A stretch of 64,000 nt of DNA from Ornithinimicrobium pratense (GCF_008843165.1 NZ_CP044427.1:124001-188000), one strand, 5' to 3'; numbered from the stretch's first letter, positions 17,044-25,408 are shown. The notes: generated from the sequence alone by a model not told the origin. Translations and numbers: made by a program.

Positions 17044-17896
17044 GCTGCCGGAGGTGCAGGCACTCGTCGACTTCCTCGCCGGGCGCATGGTGGGCCAGGT
17101 CGTCACCGACGTCGAGCTGGGCTCGATCGCGGTGCTCAAGACCTACGCGCCCCCGCCGGACGCCTTGGTCGGCTCACCCGTGGACGGGGTGGCCCGGCAC
17201 GGCAAATTCGTCGATGTGGACGTTGACGGCACCCACCTGGTCTTCCACCTGGCCCGGGCCGGGTGGCTGCGCTGGTATGACGAGGTGCCCGCCACCCGGG
17301 TCCGTCCGGGCAAGAGCCCCATCGCGCTGCGAGTGCGGCTCGACGACGGCTCGGGGTTCGACCTCACCGAGGCGGGGACCAAGAAGGGCCTGGCGGCGTA
17401 CGTGGTGACCGACCCGGCCGCCGTGCCCGGCATCGCCTCTCTTGGACCCGACCCGCTGGCCGAGCAGTTCGACGAGGAGGCCTTCGCCTCGCTGCTCGCC
17501 GGCCGGCGCACCCAGGTCAAGGGCGTGCTGCGGGACCAGTCCGTGCTCGCCGGCGTCGGCAACGCCTACTCCGACGAGGTCCTGCACGCGGCCCGGTTGT
17601 CGCCCTTCGCCCTGGCTGCCTCCCTGACGCCTGAGCAGGTCGGCGAGCTCTACCGGGCCCTGCGGACCACCCTGGAGGCCGCCGTGCTCGCTGCCTCCGG
17701 GAAGCCCGCCGCCGAGCTCAAGGACGCCAAGCGGGCCGGGATGAACGTCCACGGCCGCACTGGCGAGCCCTGTCCCGTCTGCGGGGACAGCGTGCACGAG
17801 GTCGCCTTCGCCGACTCCTCGCTGCAGTACTGCCCCACCTGCCAGACCGGGGGGAAGCCGCTCGCCGACCGCCGCACGAGCCGATTCCTCAAGTAG
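17036..17896 (+). CDS. Formamidopyrimidine-DNA glycosylase / endonuclease VIII family protein
   Basis: 286-aa base-excision repair enzyme. The start must be the ATG at 17036, not the GTG before it, because the family needs Pro directly after Met: MPELPEVQ supplies the catalytic Pro2 and Glu3. Other visible features are HGKFVDV with the conserved Lys, the helix-two-turn-helix region LAGVGNAYSDEVLHAARLSP, and a C-terminal zinc finger with CPVCG and YCPTCQTGG followed by the DNA-contacting Arg. The diverged spacing suggests a Nei/Fpg-like actinobacterial branch. Substrate could be oxidised purines or pyrimidines. Translation is coupled to the phosphatase gene through an 8-nt overlap. Confidence 0.9.
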   Translation: MPELPEVQALVDFLAGRMVGQVVTDVELGSIAVLKTYAPPPDALVGSPVDGVARHGKFVDVDVDGTHLVFHLARAGWLRWYDEVPATRVRPGKSPIALRVRLDDGSGFDLTEAGTKKGLAAYVVTDPAAVPGIASLGPDPLAEQFDEEAFASLLAGRRTQVKGVLRDQSVLAGVGNAYSDEVLHAARLSPFALAASLTPEQVGELYRALRTTLEAAVLAASGKPAAELKDAKRAGMNVHGRTGEPCPVCGDSVHEVAFADSSLQYCPTCQTGGKPLADRRTSRFLK

Positions 17897-17920
17897 GCTC
17901 GCTCGTTCAATATGGCCGTC

Positions 17921-17948
17921 TTACGAAGAGTTTAGATTCCTATAGAAT
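17921..17948 (+). promoter_or_regulatory. AT-rich promoter region (TTACGA-N16-TAGAAT)
   Basis: An unusually AT-rich block (about 17909-17955) stands out in the GC-rich window. TTACGA (17921) and TAGAAT (17943) are 16 nt apart and could form a sigma-70-type promoter for the gene at 17976. A second box, TAGCCT (17962-17967), lies 8 nt before that ATG and offers a leaderless alternative. ATTC/GAAT (17936-17948) forms a small dyad. Confidence 0.4.
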
Positions 17949-17975
17949 GTTCTCGAGAGGGTAGCCTCGATCGCC

Positions 17976-18641
17976 ATGCCACCCTCCCGAACAGACACAG
18001 ACACAGACAACGAGTGGCCCGACCCCCGGGCGGTGTTGCGCCGCATACCGCTTGGCCGGCGTGTCGTCGTACGTTCGCTCATCGAGGGCGGGGAACGGGC
18101 GACTGACGCGCTCGGTGAGCTGGTCGGACGGGACGAGCAGTCGGTGCGGGTCCGGACCCGCACGGGTGAGGTCCGTGTCGAGCTGGCCAAGGTGGTGGCC
18201 GCCAAGCAGGTCCCAGCGAGCCCGGCGGGGGTATGGCGCGTCGCGCCGTTCCTGCGTCGCGGGCAGGTGGCGGTGCTGGGGGAAGGCACGTTGCGGGTGG
18301 CCGACGGGTCCGTCCGCACCGCGACGGCGCTCCTGGTCGAGGAGCTGCTCCGGGCGGGCAGGCCGGTGTTCGTCGGCCACCCCGACGACCACGAGGCCCG
18401 GGCGCCCAAGGCCGATGGGTCGCGACACCCCATACCCCTCCTGCCCCTTCTGCACGAGCCCGAGCTCACGCACGAGGTGCTCACCCGGGCACACCGCGAG
18501 ATCGAGGACCACCTGGGGCACACGGTGGGTCGGGCCATGGTGCATTACACCGACGTGCGCCCCGACGCGGTCGACGCGGCCCGCGTCTTCGGTTGGCAGG
18601 GGCGCGTCTTCACGCTCCCGCCGGGCACGGGCGAGCAGTAA
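17976..18641 (+). CDS. Unknown protein with Rv0428c-like SH3-type N-terminal domain
   Basis: 221 aa, no signal or membrane segment. Residues of about 20-80 (PLGRRVVVRSLI, ALGELVGRDEQSVRVRTRTG, VELAKVVAAKQVP) resemble the SH3-like module that precedes the acetyltransferase domain in the actinobacterial Rv0428c/cg3035 family. The rest (LLVEELLRAGRPVFVGHPDD; HTVGRAMVHYTDVRPDAVDA) lacks a GNAT motif that I can recognise, so the acetyltransferase part is absent or replaced. Function unknown. Convergent with the lipoprotein gene only 6 nt away. Confidence 0.7.
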   Translation: MPPSRTDTDTDNEWPDPRAVLRRIPLGRRVVVRSLIEGGERATDALGELVGRDEQSVRVRTRTGEVRVELAKVVAAKQVPASPAGVWRVAPFLRRGQVAVLGEGTLRVADGSVRTATALLVEELLRAGRPVFVGHPDDHEARAPKADGSRHPIPLLPLLHEPELTHEVLTRAHREIEDHLGHTVGRAMVHYTDVRPDAVDAARVFGWQGRVFTLPPGTGEQ

Positions 18642-18647
18642 GGGCCC

Positions 18648-19160
18648 TCAGCGTCCATCCGCCGGGGCGGCCAGACAGGGCGACTCGACGTTCAGCTCCA
18701 CCCGGCCGTCGGGCCACTCGGCCACGGTCACCGTGTAGCCGTCGAACAGGTGGCTGGTGATCGTGCCGCCCTGCCGGGACTGGGTCTGCTCATACCCTTC
18801 GGCGGCGAGCCACTCTCGCGCCAGGCGGGCCTGGGTCGCGGGGGAGTCCACGGTCAGGAAGACCATCTCCGTCCAGGCCATGGCGGGGTCGGACTCGTCA
18901 AGGGTGCAGACTGCCTCTGCGCCAGGTGCCGCTTGCTCGGCCAACGGCGGTGTGTCGGGCGCCTGCAGCTGGTCGTAGACCTGCTCCAGGATCGCCAGCG
19001 TGCGGTGCTGCGCGGCCCGGGCGTCGTTCCCCGGCGCGGCGCTCGAGGTGGGCTCCATGGTGGTCGGTCCTCCCGGGGGCGTGGCGGTCGTGCCGCAGCT
19101 GGCGAGGAGAGCCAGGACGGCGAGGGTCAGCGCGGTGCGGGAGGTGGCTCTCGTGGTCAT
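18648..19160 (-). CDS. Putative lipoprotein of unknown function
   Basis: 170 aa. The N-terminus ends in the lipobox LLASC near residue 22, followed by a Thr/Pro/Ser-rich low-complexity tether. The folded part has two Cys far apart (EAVCTLDE; VESPCLAAP) that may pair as a disulfide, plus an alpha-beta region with REWLAAEGYEQTQSR and FDGYTVTVAEWPDGRVELNV. This layout is typical of small actinobacterial surface lipoproteins. I cannot name a family. Confidence 0.75.
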   Translation of the reverse strand: MTTRATSRTALTLAVLALLASCGTTATPPGGPTTMEPTSSAAPGNDARAAQHRTLAILEQVYDQLQAPDTPPLAEQAAPGAEAVCTLDESDPAMAWTEMVFLTVDSPATQARLAREWLAAEGYEQTQSRQGGTITSHLFDGYTVTVAEWPDGRVELNVESPCLAAPADGR

Positions 19161-19209
19161 GGGTTGCCCCCGTCAGGCTCTCGAGGGGCACCGGGTTGGG
19201 GAGGCCGGC

Positions 19210-19545
19210 TCAGAGCACGTACGGCTCATCCGTGTGCTCGCTCGTGAGCGGCTTGCCGGCTGAACCCCAAGCGCGCATCCCGCCGTCGACGTTGACGACC
19301 TCGAAGCCCTGCTGCACCAGCCACTGGACGGCCCGCTGCGAGCGGCCGCCGCTGCGGCAGACCACTGGCAGCGGCTCGCCCTCGGGCAGCTCCGCCAGAC
19401 GCTCTGGCACCTCGCCGAGCGGGATGTGGACCGCGCCCGGGGCGTGCCCAGCGGCCCACTCGTCCGGCTCGCGGACGTCCACCACCACGGCGTCGTCGGG
19501 CAGGTCGGTCACGCTCACGGTCGGGATCTGGTCCATGCCCTCCAT
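19210..19545 (-). CDS. Single-domain rhodanese-like protein
   Basis: About 111 aa. VVVDVREPDEWAAGHAPGA and the active-site loop VVCRSGGRS, with the sulfur-carrying Cys and a following Arg/Gly-rich loop, define a rhodanese/PspE-type sulfurtransferase. The domain ends in FEVVNVDGGMRAW. It probably moves sulfane sulfur in the cytoplasm. ATG 19545 is preferred because GGTGG stands 4 nt before it; ATG 19536 is also possible, and a longer frame reaches 19599. Confidence 0.85.
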   Translation of the reverse strand: MEGMDQIPTVSVTDLPDDAVVVDVREPDEWAAGHAPGAVHIPLGEVPERLAELPEGEPLPVVCRSGGRSQRAVQWLVQQGFEVVNVDGGMRAWGSAGKPLTSEHTDEPYVL

Positions 19546-19610
19546 CCTGCCACCGACCTGGCCAGGGTGCGGGTCCTCGGTCGGGGGGTGGGACGGCACT
19601 CCCGGCAGCT

Positions 19611-19616
19611 AGGATT
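19611..19616 (+). promoter_or_regulatory. -10-like box TAGGAT ahead of the Tad operon
   Basis: TAGGAT lies 58 nt upstream of the first gene of the pilus operon, leaving a leader of about 50 nt that contains GGAGAAGG before the ATG at 19675. It is the only promoter-like element in this gap; no clear -35. Confidence 0.35.
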
Positions 19617-19674
19617 GGCGCCGCATCCTTGCGCCGGCCTCGACCGGCCGACTGGAGAAGGGGTAAGCCACCAG

Positions 19675-20358
19675 ATGAGCACCACCACCGCCGCGCGACC
19701 CGGGGCGGCGGGCGACCGCCTGCCCTCGCGTCCCCGCGACCGTCGACCCGCGCTGGCGATCCTGGCCCTGCTGCTCGTCCTGCTCGGCGCACTGGGCAGT
19801 GCGCTGCTGGTCTACCGCACCGGCGAGCGGGTCCAGGTCCTGGTCGCCCAGGGACCGATCCAGCAGGGCCAGACCGTCACCGCCGACGACTTCTCGGTCA
19901 CCGAGATCGCCTTCGACGACGGTACGCAGGTGGTGCCCGCCGGCTCCCTGGGGCAGTTCGTGGGTAGCACCTCGGTCGCCTACGTCCCCGAGGGCAGCAT
20001 CATCTCCGCGCAGATGTTCACCACCCGGGCGCTGGCCCCTGCCGCCGCCGAGCAGGTGGGCGTGGTCGTCGCCTCGGTGGGCCGCCCCTCCTCGGCGGTG
20101 CAGGTCAACGACATCGTCCGCGTCTACCGCACCGACCCCTCCGGCACCGCCGCCGCGACCGACGCCGAGGAGCTGGTGGCTGCCGCGAAGGTGGTCGCGG
20201 TCGGGCCGGTCCTGGAGACCCGGGACACCGTGCACGTGACCCTGCTCCTGCCCCAGGACGCGGCGCCGTCGGTGATCTCCGCCAGTGCTGCCGGCACGGC
20301 GGCCGTCTCGATCCTGGCCTCCGACACCGCGCCCAGCGTGGACTGGCGCACCGAGTGA
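19675..20358 (+). CDS. SAF-domain membrane protein of the Tad pilus operon (CpaB/RcpC-like)
   Basis: 227 aa: a short cytoplasmic arm, one membrane segment (ALAILALLLVLLGALGSALL), then an external SAF domain beginning VQVLVAQGPIQQGQTVTADD and including VAYVPEGSIISAQMF. In Gram-negative Tad systems the SAF protein CpaB/RcpC sits at the periplasmic collar; in Gram-positives its role is unclear. It is the first gene of the operon. An in-frame extension to 19426 is antisense to the rhodanese gene and has no start signal. Confidence 0.82.
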   Translation: MSTTTAARPGAAGDRLPSRPRDRRPALAILALLLVLLGALGSALLVYRTGERVQVLVAQGPIQQGQTVTADDFSVTEIAFDDGTQVVPAGSLGQFVGSTSVAYVPEGSIISAQMFTTRALAPAAAEQVGVVVASVGRPSSAVQVNDIVRVYRTDPSGTAAATDAEELVAAAKVVAVGPVLETRDTVHVTLLLPQDAAPSVISASAAGTAAVSILASDTAPSVDWRTE

Positions 20359-20365
20359 GGCCGGC

Positions 20366-21361
20366 ATGGCACTGATCTCCTTCTTCTCGGCCAAGGGCGC
20401 CCCCGGCACCACCAGCACCGCGATGCTGACCGCCGCACTGTGGCCCCGGCCGACGCTGCTGGTCGACGCGGACCCCGCGGGCGGGGACCTGCTCATGCGG
20501 CTGCCCACCGACGCCGGGATGGCGCTGACCCAGCGCCCTGGTCTGCTGACCCTGCTGCCGCTAGCCCGGCATGGGCTGGCCCCAGGCGTGGTCCTCGACC
20601 ACAGCCAGGTCGTCCAGGGCGGGCAGCGGGTGCTCGTGGGCCTGGACTCCCCGGAGCAGGCCGAGGCCTCCGCCGCCTTCTGGCCGATCCTGGGCCGCAA
20701 CTTCCACGACCTGCCGGGAACCGACGTGGTCCTCGACCTCGGGCAACTCAGCGTCCGGTCCAGCCAGATGTCGTTGGCAGAGCGCAGCGACATGCTCATC
20801 GGGGTCATCCGCCCCACCCCCGCCAGCGTGCTGCACATGCGTCAGCGCCTGACGGCCCTCACCCGGACCTTGGCCACGCTGGGGCCCGACGCACCCCTGG
20901 TCGGGCTGGTCGCGATCGCCGACGTCCAGCAGCAGGCCGAGGCGTCCTCCGCACTAGCGACCGTGCTGACCGACGTCCCCGAGGTGCACCACCTGGGGAT
21001 GGTGGCGCACGAGCCACGTGCCGAGCGGATGTTCCACGGCGACCTGCTCGTGCGTCCGGAGCGGACCATGTTGGTGCGCTCGGGACGATCCCTCGTCGAG
21101 CGGGTGCGCAGCCTGCTCGACGGCGCTGCGCCCGATCCGGACCCCGCGCCGGCCGGGCGGGGAGCAGACCAGGTCGACCAGGCCGGCCCAGCTGGCTCGG
21201 GCGCCCAGGCCGGCTCGACCGACGCGATCGAGGCCGGGGATGCGTCTGGTCTTCCCGACGGCGGCGCGGACGCTGGCGCGGCGCAGAAGGAGCAGCCCGA
21301 CGCAGACCGGCCGATGTCGCGCCGTGACCTGAAGAAGAAGAAGTGGAGGGTCCAGCGATGA
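20366..21361 (+). CDS. CpaE/TadZ-like MinD-family protein with deviant P-loop
   Basis: 331 aa. The N-terminus ALISFFSAKGAPGTTSTAML is in the position of the deviant Walker A of ParA/MinD ATPases (KGGxGKT), but the invariant Lys of GKT is replaced (KGAPGTTS). LLVDADPAGGDL supplies the A' Asp. TadZ/CpaE proteins place Tad pili at cell poles and often have degraded ATP sites. After about residue 250 the chain becomes a disordered Ala/Gly/Asp-rich tail ending in the basic patch RRDLKKKKWRVQR. Start is 8 nt after the SAF gene; the stop overlaps the CpaF start. Confidence 0.82.
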   Translation: MALISFFSAKGAPGTTSTAMLTAALWPRPTLLVDADPAGGDLLMRLPTDAGMALTQRPGLLTLLPLARHGLAPGVVLDHSQVVQGGQRVLVGLDSPEQAEASAAFWPILGRNFHDLPGTDVVLDLGQLSVRSSQMSLAERSDMLIGVIRPTPASVLHMRQRLTALTRTLATLGPDAPLVGLVAIADVQQQAEASSALATVLTDVPEVHHLGMVAHEPRAERMFHGDLLVRPERTMLVRSGRSLVERVRSLLDGAAPDPDPAPAGRGADQVDQAGPAGSGAQAGSTDAIEAGDASGLPDGGADAGAAQKEQPDADRPMSRRDLKKKKWRVQR

Positions 21362-22713
21362 GCCTGACCAGCTCGGACATCATCCCCGGCAGCCGCGAGG
21401 AGCTGACCGCCACGAACAACCTCGTCCGCACCCTGCGCGCCCAGGTCGCCGACCGGCTCAACCAGCAGCGCCGCCGGGACGAGGTCGCTGGACGGCGACC
21501 CATGAGCGCCGAGGACGAGCGGCACTACGCGCGCTCCCTGATCGTCCAGGTCCTCGAGGACCACGCCACCCTCCAGATCACCGAGGGCCGGGTCCCACCG
21601 AGCGCGGCAGAGGAGGAGCGGATCGCCGGGGCCATCCACGCCGCCCTGTTCGGCGTCGGCCGCCTGCAGCCGCTCCTGGAGGACCGTGACGTCGAGAACA
21701 TCGACATCAACGGCTGCGACAAGGTCTTCGTCGGCTACGCCGACGGCCGCGAGGAGATGGCCCCGCCCGTCGCCGACAGCGACGAGGAGCTCATCGAGCT
21801 GATCCAGATCCTGGCCGCCAACGTCGGCCTGACCTCCCGGCCGTTCGACTCGGCCAACCCGCAACTGGACCTGCGGCTGCCCGACGGCTCCCGCCTCTCG
21901 GCCGTCATGGGCGTGTGCCAGCGGCCCAGCCTGTCGATCCGCCGCGCGCGCCTGGGGCAGGTCACCCTGGAGGACCTGCGCGCCACCGGCACCTTCTCCG
22001 AGGATGTGATGCACTTCCTGCGGGCCGCGGTGCACGCCCGCAAGAACATCATGATCGCCGGCGCCACCAACTCCGGCAAGACCACCATGCTCCGGGCTCT
22101 CGCGGCCGAGATCCCGGCCCACGAGCGGCTCGTCACCGTCGAGCGGGCGCTCGAGCTGGGCCTGGACAAGTTCGAGGACCAGCACCCCAACGTCGTGGCT
22201 TTCGAGGAGCGCCTGCCCAACTCCGAGGGCCTGGGCGCGGTGACCATGGCCGAGCTAGTCCGGCGCTCGCTGCGGATGAACCCCTCCCGGGTCATCGTCG
22301 GCGAGGTGCTCGGCGATGAGATCGTCACCATGCTCAACGCCATGAGCCAGGGCAACGACGGCTCGTTGTCCACCATCCATGCCAACTCCTCGATGGAGGT
22401 CTTCAACCGCATCGCGACCTACGCCCTGCAGGCGGAGGAGAACCTGCCGGTCGAGGCCACGCACATGCTCATCGCGGGGTCGATCAACTTCGTGGTCTTC
22501 ATGCGCAAGCGCAACGACCACGCCACGGGCGGGGGGATGGCCCGCGGGGTGCAGTCGATCCGGGAGGTCACCGGGATCGACGGGCGGGTGCTCTCCTCAG
22601 AGGTCTTCGCCGCCGGCCCCGACGGTGTCGCCCGTGCCCGCGCCCCGATCGAGTGCATCGACGACCTGGTGGCGTACGGCTACTCCCCGGCCATGCTCCA
22701 CCGCTGGGAGTGA
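21358..22713 (+). CDS. cpaF: Tad pilus assembly ATPase CpaF/TadA
   Basis: 451-aa cytoplasmic secretion ATPase that powers pilus assembly. Walker A is GATNSGKTT at residues 235-243, the Asp box lies in LVTVERALELGLDK, Walker B in NPSRVIVGEVLGDE, and the His box in GNDGSLSTIHANS. The N-terminal domain carries GVGRLQPLLEDRDVENIDIN, typical of CpaF. Start is the ATG in ATGA overlap with the CpaE-like gene, backed by GGAGGG 7 nt upstream. Note that the usual Glu of the Asp box reads ERALELG. Confidence 0.95.
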   Translation: MSLTSSDIIPGSREELTATNNLVRTLRAQVADRLNQQRRRDEVAGRRPMSAEDERHYARSLIVQVLEDHATLQITEGRVPPSAAEEERIAGAIHAALFGVGRLQPLLEDRDVENIDINGCDKVFVGYADGREEMAPPVADSDEELIELIQILAANVGLTSRPFDSANPQLDLRLPDGSRLSAVMGVCQRPSLSIRRARLGQVTLEDLRATGTFSEDVMHFLRAAVHARKNIMIAGATNSGKTTMLRALAAEIPAHERLVTVERALELGLDKFEDQHPNVVAFEERLPNSEGLGAVTMAELVRRSLRMNPSRVIVGEVLGDEIVTMLNAMSQGNDGSLSTIHANSSMEVFNRIATYALQAEENLPVEATHMLIAGSINFVVFMRKRNDHATGGGMARGVQSIREVTGIDGRVLSSEVFAAGPDGVARARAPIECIDDLVAYGYSPAMLHRWE

Positions 22714-22715
22714 GC

Positions 22716-23675
22716 GTGGGCGGGGGGCTCTACCAGCTGCTGCTGCCGATGGCGACCGGCGCCCTGATCGGGCTCGGCCTGTATGTCGCCGTCCTCGCCG
22801 TCGTCGGGCTGCCCGAGCGGGACCCGGGCACGCCCAGCCGGTTCCGCGGGGTGACCCTCAAGGGGGTCACCACCAGGCTCTCCCTGGGTGTCGTCTCCGG
22901 GCTGCTGGTGCTGCTGCTCACCGGCTGGGTTGTGGCCGGGGTCGGCATCGGGATGCTGGTCGCCTTCTGGGACCAGCTCACCGGCGACGCCCGCGCCGAG
23001 ACACGCGGGATCAACACCCTGGAGGCCTTGGCCACCTGGACCGAGTCCCTGCGGGACACCATCGCCGGGGCCGTGGGCCTGGAGCAGGCGATCCCGGCGA
23101 CGGCCACGAACGCCGGGGCGACCATCCGTCCCTCGCTCAACCTGATGGTGGACCGGCTGCGGATCCGGGAGCCGCTGCCCGAGGCGCTGATCCATTTCGC
23201 CGAGGACCTGGACGACCCCTCGGCCGACGTCATCTGCTCGGCGCTGGTGCTCAATGCGCGGCTGCGGGGACCAGGCCTGCGGGACGTGCTCGGGGCGCTC
23301 GCGCAGTCCACCCGCGAGGAGCTGGACATGCGCCGCCGGATCGCGGCAGGGCGCCGCTCGATCCGCCGGTCGGTCAAGATCATCGTGGGGCTCGTGCTCG
23401 GCGTCATGGGCGGGCTGGCAATTTTCAACCAGCGTTACGTCGAGCCTTACGGCACCCTGGAGGGCCAGATCGTCCTGGTCCTGGTGGCCGCCGTGTTCGG
23501 GGCGGGGCTGCTGTGGATGCGCAGGCTCTCCCAGCCGGAGCAGATCAGCCGCTTCCTCGTCGTGGACCGCACCGCCCGGGCCCGTGACATGGAGCGGCTC
23601 ATGGGGCAGGTCGAGGACGGCGTGCGTGAGGGTGAAGCCGTCCGCGGCGGCGCCCGGGACGGTGACCGCCGGTGA
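22716..23675 (+). CDS. tadB: Tad pilus inner-membrane platform protein TadB
   Basis: About 319 aa with hydrophobic segments at the N-terminus (LPMATGALIGLGLYVAVLAV and a second pair) and again near the C-terminus (GLVLGVMGGLAIFN, VLVAAVFGAGLLW). The T2SSF domain lies between, recognisable by the helical pattern around LEQAIPATATNAGATI. TadB and TadC together form the platform on which CpaF acts. GTG 22716 has GGGAG at a 5-nt spacing; GTG 22710 would overlap the cpaF stop. Confidence 0.88.
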   Translation: MGGGLYQLLLPMATGALIGLGLYVAVLAVVGLPERDPGTPSRFRGVTLKGVTTRLSLGVVSGLLVLLLTGWVVAGVGIGMLVAFWDQLTGDARAETRGINTLEALATWTESLRDTIAGAVGLEQAIPATATNAGATIRPSLNLMVDRLRIREPLPEALIHFAEDLDDPSADVICSALVLNARLRGPGLRDVLGALAQSTREELDMRRRIAAGRRSIRRSVKIIVGLVLGVMGGLAIFNQRYVEPYGTLEGQIVLVLVAAVFGAGLLWMRRLSQPEQISRFLVVDRTARARDMERLMGQVEDGVREGEAVRGGARDGDRR

Positions 23676-24613
23676 CCCCGTTGTTGTGGCCCATGCTGGC
23701 CGGAGGCCTGGCCGGGCTAGGGGTGTACCTGTTCGTCCGGGCCCTGCTGCGGCCCCGCCCCGGGGTGGCCACCCTGGTGGCCCGGATCGACGCCGGGTCC
23801 CGGTCCATGCAGACCCACACCCTCAGCGACTTCGACACCTCCTTCGCAGAGATGAGCCGGCGGGGGCGGACCGTCATGACCACCCTGGCCGACCGGCTGG
23901 AGGTCGTGGCGGCCCGCCGCGGTTGGCAGCTGTCCCGGCACCGGACAGACCTGACCATCCTCAACCGCAGCGTGGGCGCCATGCTGGCCACCAAGGTGGT
24001 GAGCGGTCTGATCATGATCCTGGTCGCACCCCTGGCTTGGGGCGCGGCCCGGCTGGGCGGGCTGGACCTGGGCAGCACCCTGCCCCTGGGGGTAGCGCTG
24101 CTGCTGGGCCTGCTCGGTTTCTTCCTGCCGGACCTGACCCTGCGCGCCGAGGCGGACAAGCGTCGCCGTGAGTTCCGCCGCACGGTCGGGATCTTCCTGG
24201 ACCTGGTCTCGATGAACCTGGCCGGCGGGCGCGGCCTGCCCGAGGCTCTGCTGGCCGCCTCCTCGGTCAGCGACCACTGGTCCATGGTCCGCATCCGCCA
24301 GACCCTGGCCAACGCCCGCCTGTTCGGCACCACCCCGTGGGAGGCCCTCGGCGAGCTCGGCCGCGACATCGGCCTGGAGGAGCTGGAGAGCCTGTCGGGA
24401 GCTCTGCTCCTCGCGGCGGACGATGGGGCCAAGATCCGGCAGTCGCTGTCGGCCCGCGCGGCCACGATGCGCCGCAAGGCGCTCTCGGAGTCCGAGGGTG
24501 ATGAGGGGGAGCGGTCGCAGTCGATGCTGGTCGCGCAGATGCTCCTCGTCATCGCCTTCCTGATCTACCTGGCCTACCCCGCCCTGACGGCTCTGATGGC
24601 CCAGCCCACATGA
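23672..24613 (+). CDS. tadC: Tad pilus inner-membrane platform protein TadC
   Basis: 313 aa, starting GTG with a 4-nt overlap on tadB. Hydrophobic segments are LWPMLAGGLAGLGVYLFVRA, the pair around LPLGVALLLGLLGFFLP, and a C-terminal MLLVIAFLIYLAYPALTALM. The T2SSF domain includes LVSMNLAGGRGLPEALLAAS. Partner of TadB in the pilus platform. It ends 122 nt before the pilin gene, the only long gap inside the pilus operon. Confidence 0.88.
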   Translation: MTPLLWPMLAGGLAGLGVYLFVRALLRPRPGVATLVARIDAGSRSMQTHTLSDFDTSFAEMSRRGRTVMTTLADRLEVVAARRGWQLSRHRTDLTILNRSVGAMLATKVVSGLIMILVAPLAWGAARLGGLDLGSTLPLGVALLLGLLGFFLPDLTLRAEADKRRREFRRTVGIFLDLVSMNLAGGRGLPEALLAASSVSDHWSMVRIRQTLANARLFGTTPWEALGELGRDIGLEELESLSGALLLAADDGAKIRQSLSARAATMRRKALSESEGDEGERSQSMLVAQMLLVIAFLIYLAYPALTALMAQPT

Positions 24614-24624
24614 CCGGGTTGGCG

Positions 24625-24630
24625 TAGCGT
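24625..24630 (+). promoter_or_regulatory. -10-like box TAGCGT ahead of the pilin gene
   Basis: TAGCGT lies at the start of the 122-nt gap between tadC and the pilin gene and could give the pilin its own transcript with a leader of about 100 nt. That would fit the need for much more pilin than assembly proteins. No -35 seen. Confidence 0.35.
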
Positions 24631-24709
24631 GTGCGGCGTGGGAAGATCAGGCGGGGGTCAGGGGCAGAGACCGGACCACCACCTCCACACTTGGCCCCAT
24701 GAGCACACG

Positions 24710-24723
24710 CTCGTCATGACGAG
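24710..24723 (+). promoter_or_regulatory. Palindrome CTCGTCATGACGAG overlapping the pilin ribosome-binding site
   Basis: A perfect 14-bp palindrome whose last three bases are part of GAGGAGAG (24721-24728), the best Shine-Dalgarno match for the ATG at 24736. As RNA it forms a small CTCGT/ACGAG hairpin that could hide the ribosome-binding site; as DNA it could be an operator. Confidence 0.4.
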
Positions 24724-24735
24724 GAGAGCACGAGG

Positions 24736-24942
24736 ATGAAGCCTGTCACCTACCTGCACCGGGTGCGCCGCGACCTGCTGGCCCGGAAGGACCGCGGGGC
24801 CTCGGCCCTGGAATGGGCGCTGATCGCAGCCGTCGTGGTGGTCGCGGCCGCCCTCATCGGCGCCGCCGTCTACAACGTCATCGAGTCCCGGGCCGCGACG
24901 GTGCAGGAGTGTGGGAATCTCGGCCCCGGCGGCACCTGCTGA
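24736..24942 (+). CDS. flp: Flp-type pilin subunit
   Basis: 68 aa. Positively charged N-terminus (HRVRRDLLARKDRG), then ASALEWALIAAVVVVAAALIG. The Glu in the hydrophobic stretch is the Glu5 expected after cleavage by a TadV-type prepilin peptidase, with the processing site near the RG-A boundary. The C-terminus carries two Cys (ECGNLGPGGTC) that may form a disulfide. It is the likely structural subunit of the pilus. No prepilin peptidase gene is in the window. Confidence 0.88.
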   Translation: MKPVTYLHRVRRDLLARKDRGASALEWALIAAVVVVAAALIGAAVYNVIESRAATVQECGNLGPGGTC

Positions 24943-24943
24943 C

Positions 24944-25408
24944 GTGGCCGGCCCGGTGGCGGGCCGCCGGCGCGTCGCTCTCCCGTGGCGGCGGCACGCC
25001 CGGGAGCGTGGCAGCGCCGCCCTCGAGTTGGCGATCGTCGCGCCGACCCTGCTGGCCCTGATCTTCTTCAGCCTGCAGGCGGCCTTCTTCTTCTACGGCC
25101 GGGCCGCCGCGACCCAGGCGGCCCGCGAGGGCGTCTCCCAGCTGCGGCTCGCCGAGGACCAGGAGACGTATGCGCTGCTGCGTGACCCGGCCTTGGAGCG
25201 CACCGAACGGTTCGCGGCCAGTGTCGGGGGCGCCGGGCTGGTCGACCCCTCGGCCGAGAGCAGCTACTTGGAGCAGGGGGACGGGAGCGCCCGGGTCAGC
25301 GTGACCGTCACGGGGCGGGTCATCACCCTGGTCCCCGGCCTCGACCTCACCGCCAGCGCCGAGGCCTCGGGCACCGTCGAACGCTTTTTGGAGCCGGCCG
25401 GCTCCTAG
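24944..25408 (+). CDS. TadE-like minor pilin/assembly protein
   Basis: About 154 aa. A basic arm ending RRHARERG precedes SAALELAIVAPTLLALIFFS, the TadE motif with Glu in a single hydrophobic helix. An extracellular part follows with QAAREGVSQLRLAEDQETY. TadE/TadF are pseudopilins processed by the same peptidase as Flp. GTG 24944 is chosen because it just clears the pilin stop; GTG 24911 would overlap the pilin gene by 32 nt. Confidence 0.8.
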   Translation: MAGPVAGRRRVALPWRRHARERGSAALELAIVAPTLLALIFFSLQAAFFFYGRAAATQAAREGVSQLRLAEDQETYALLRDPALERTERFAASVGGAGLVDPSAESSYLEQGDGSARVSVTVTGRVITLVPGLDLTASAEASGTVERFLEPAGS

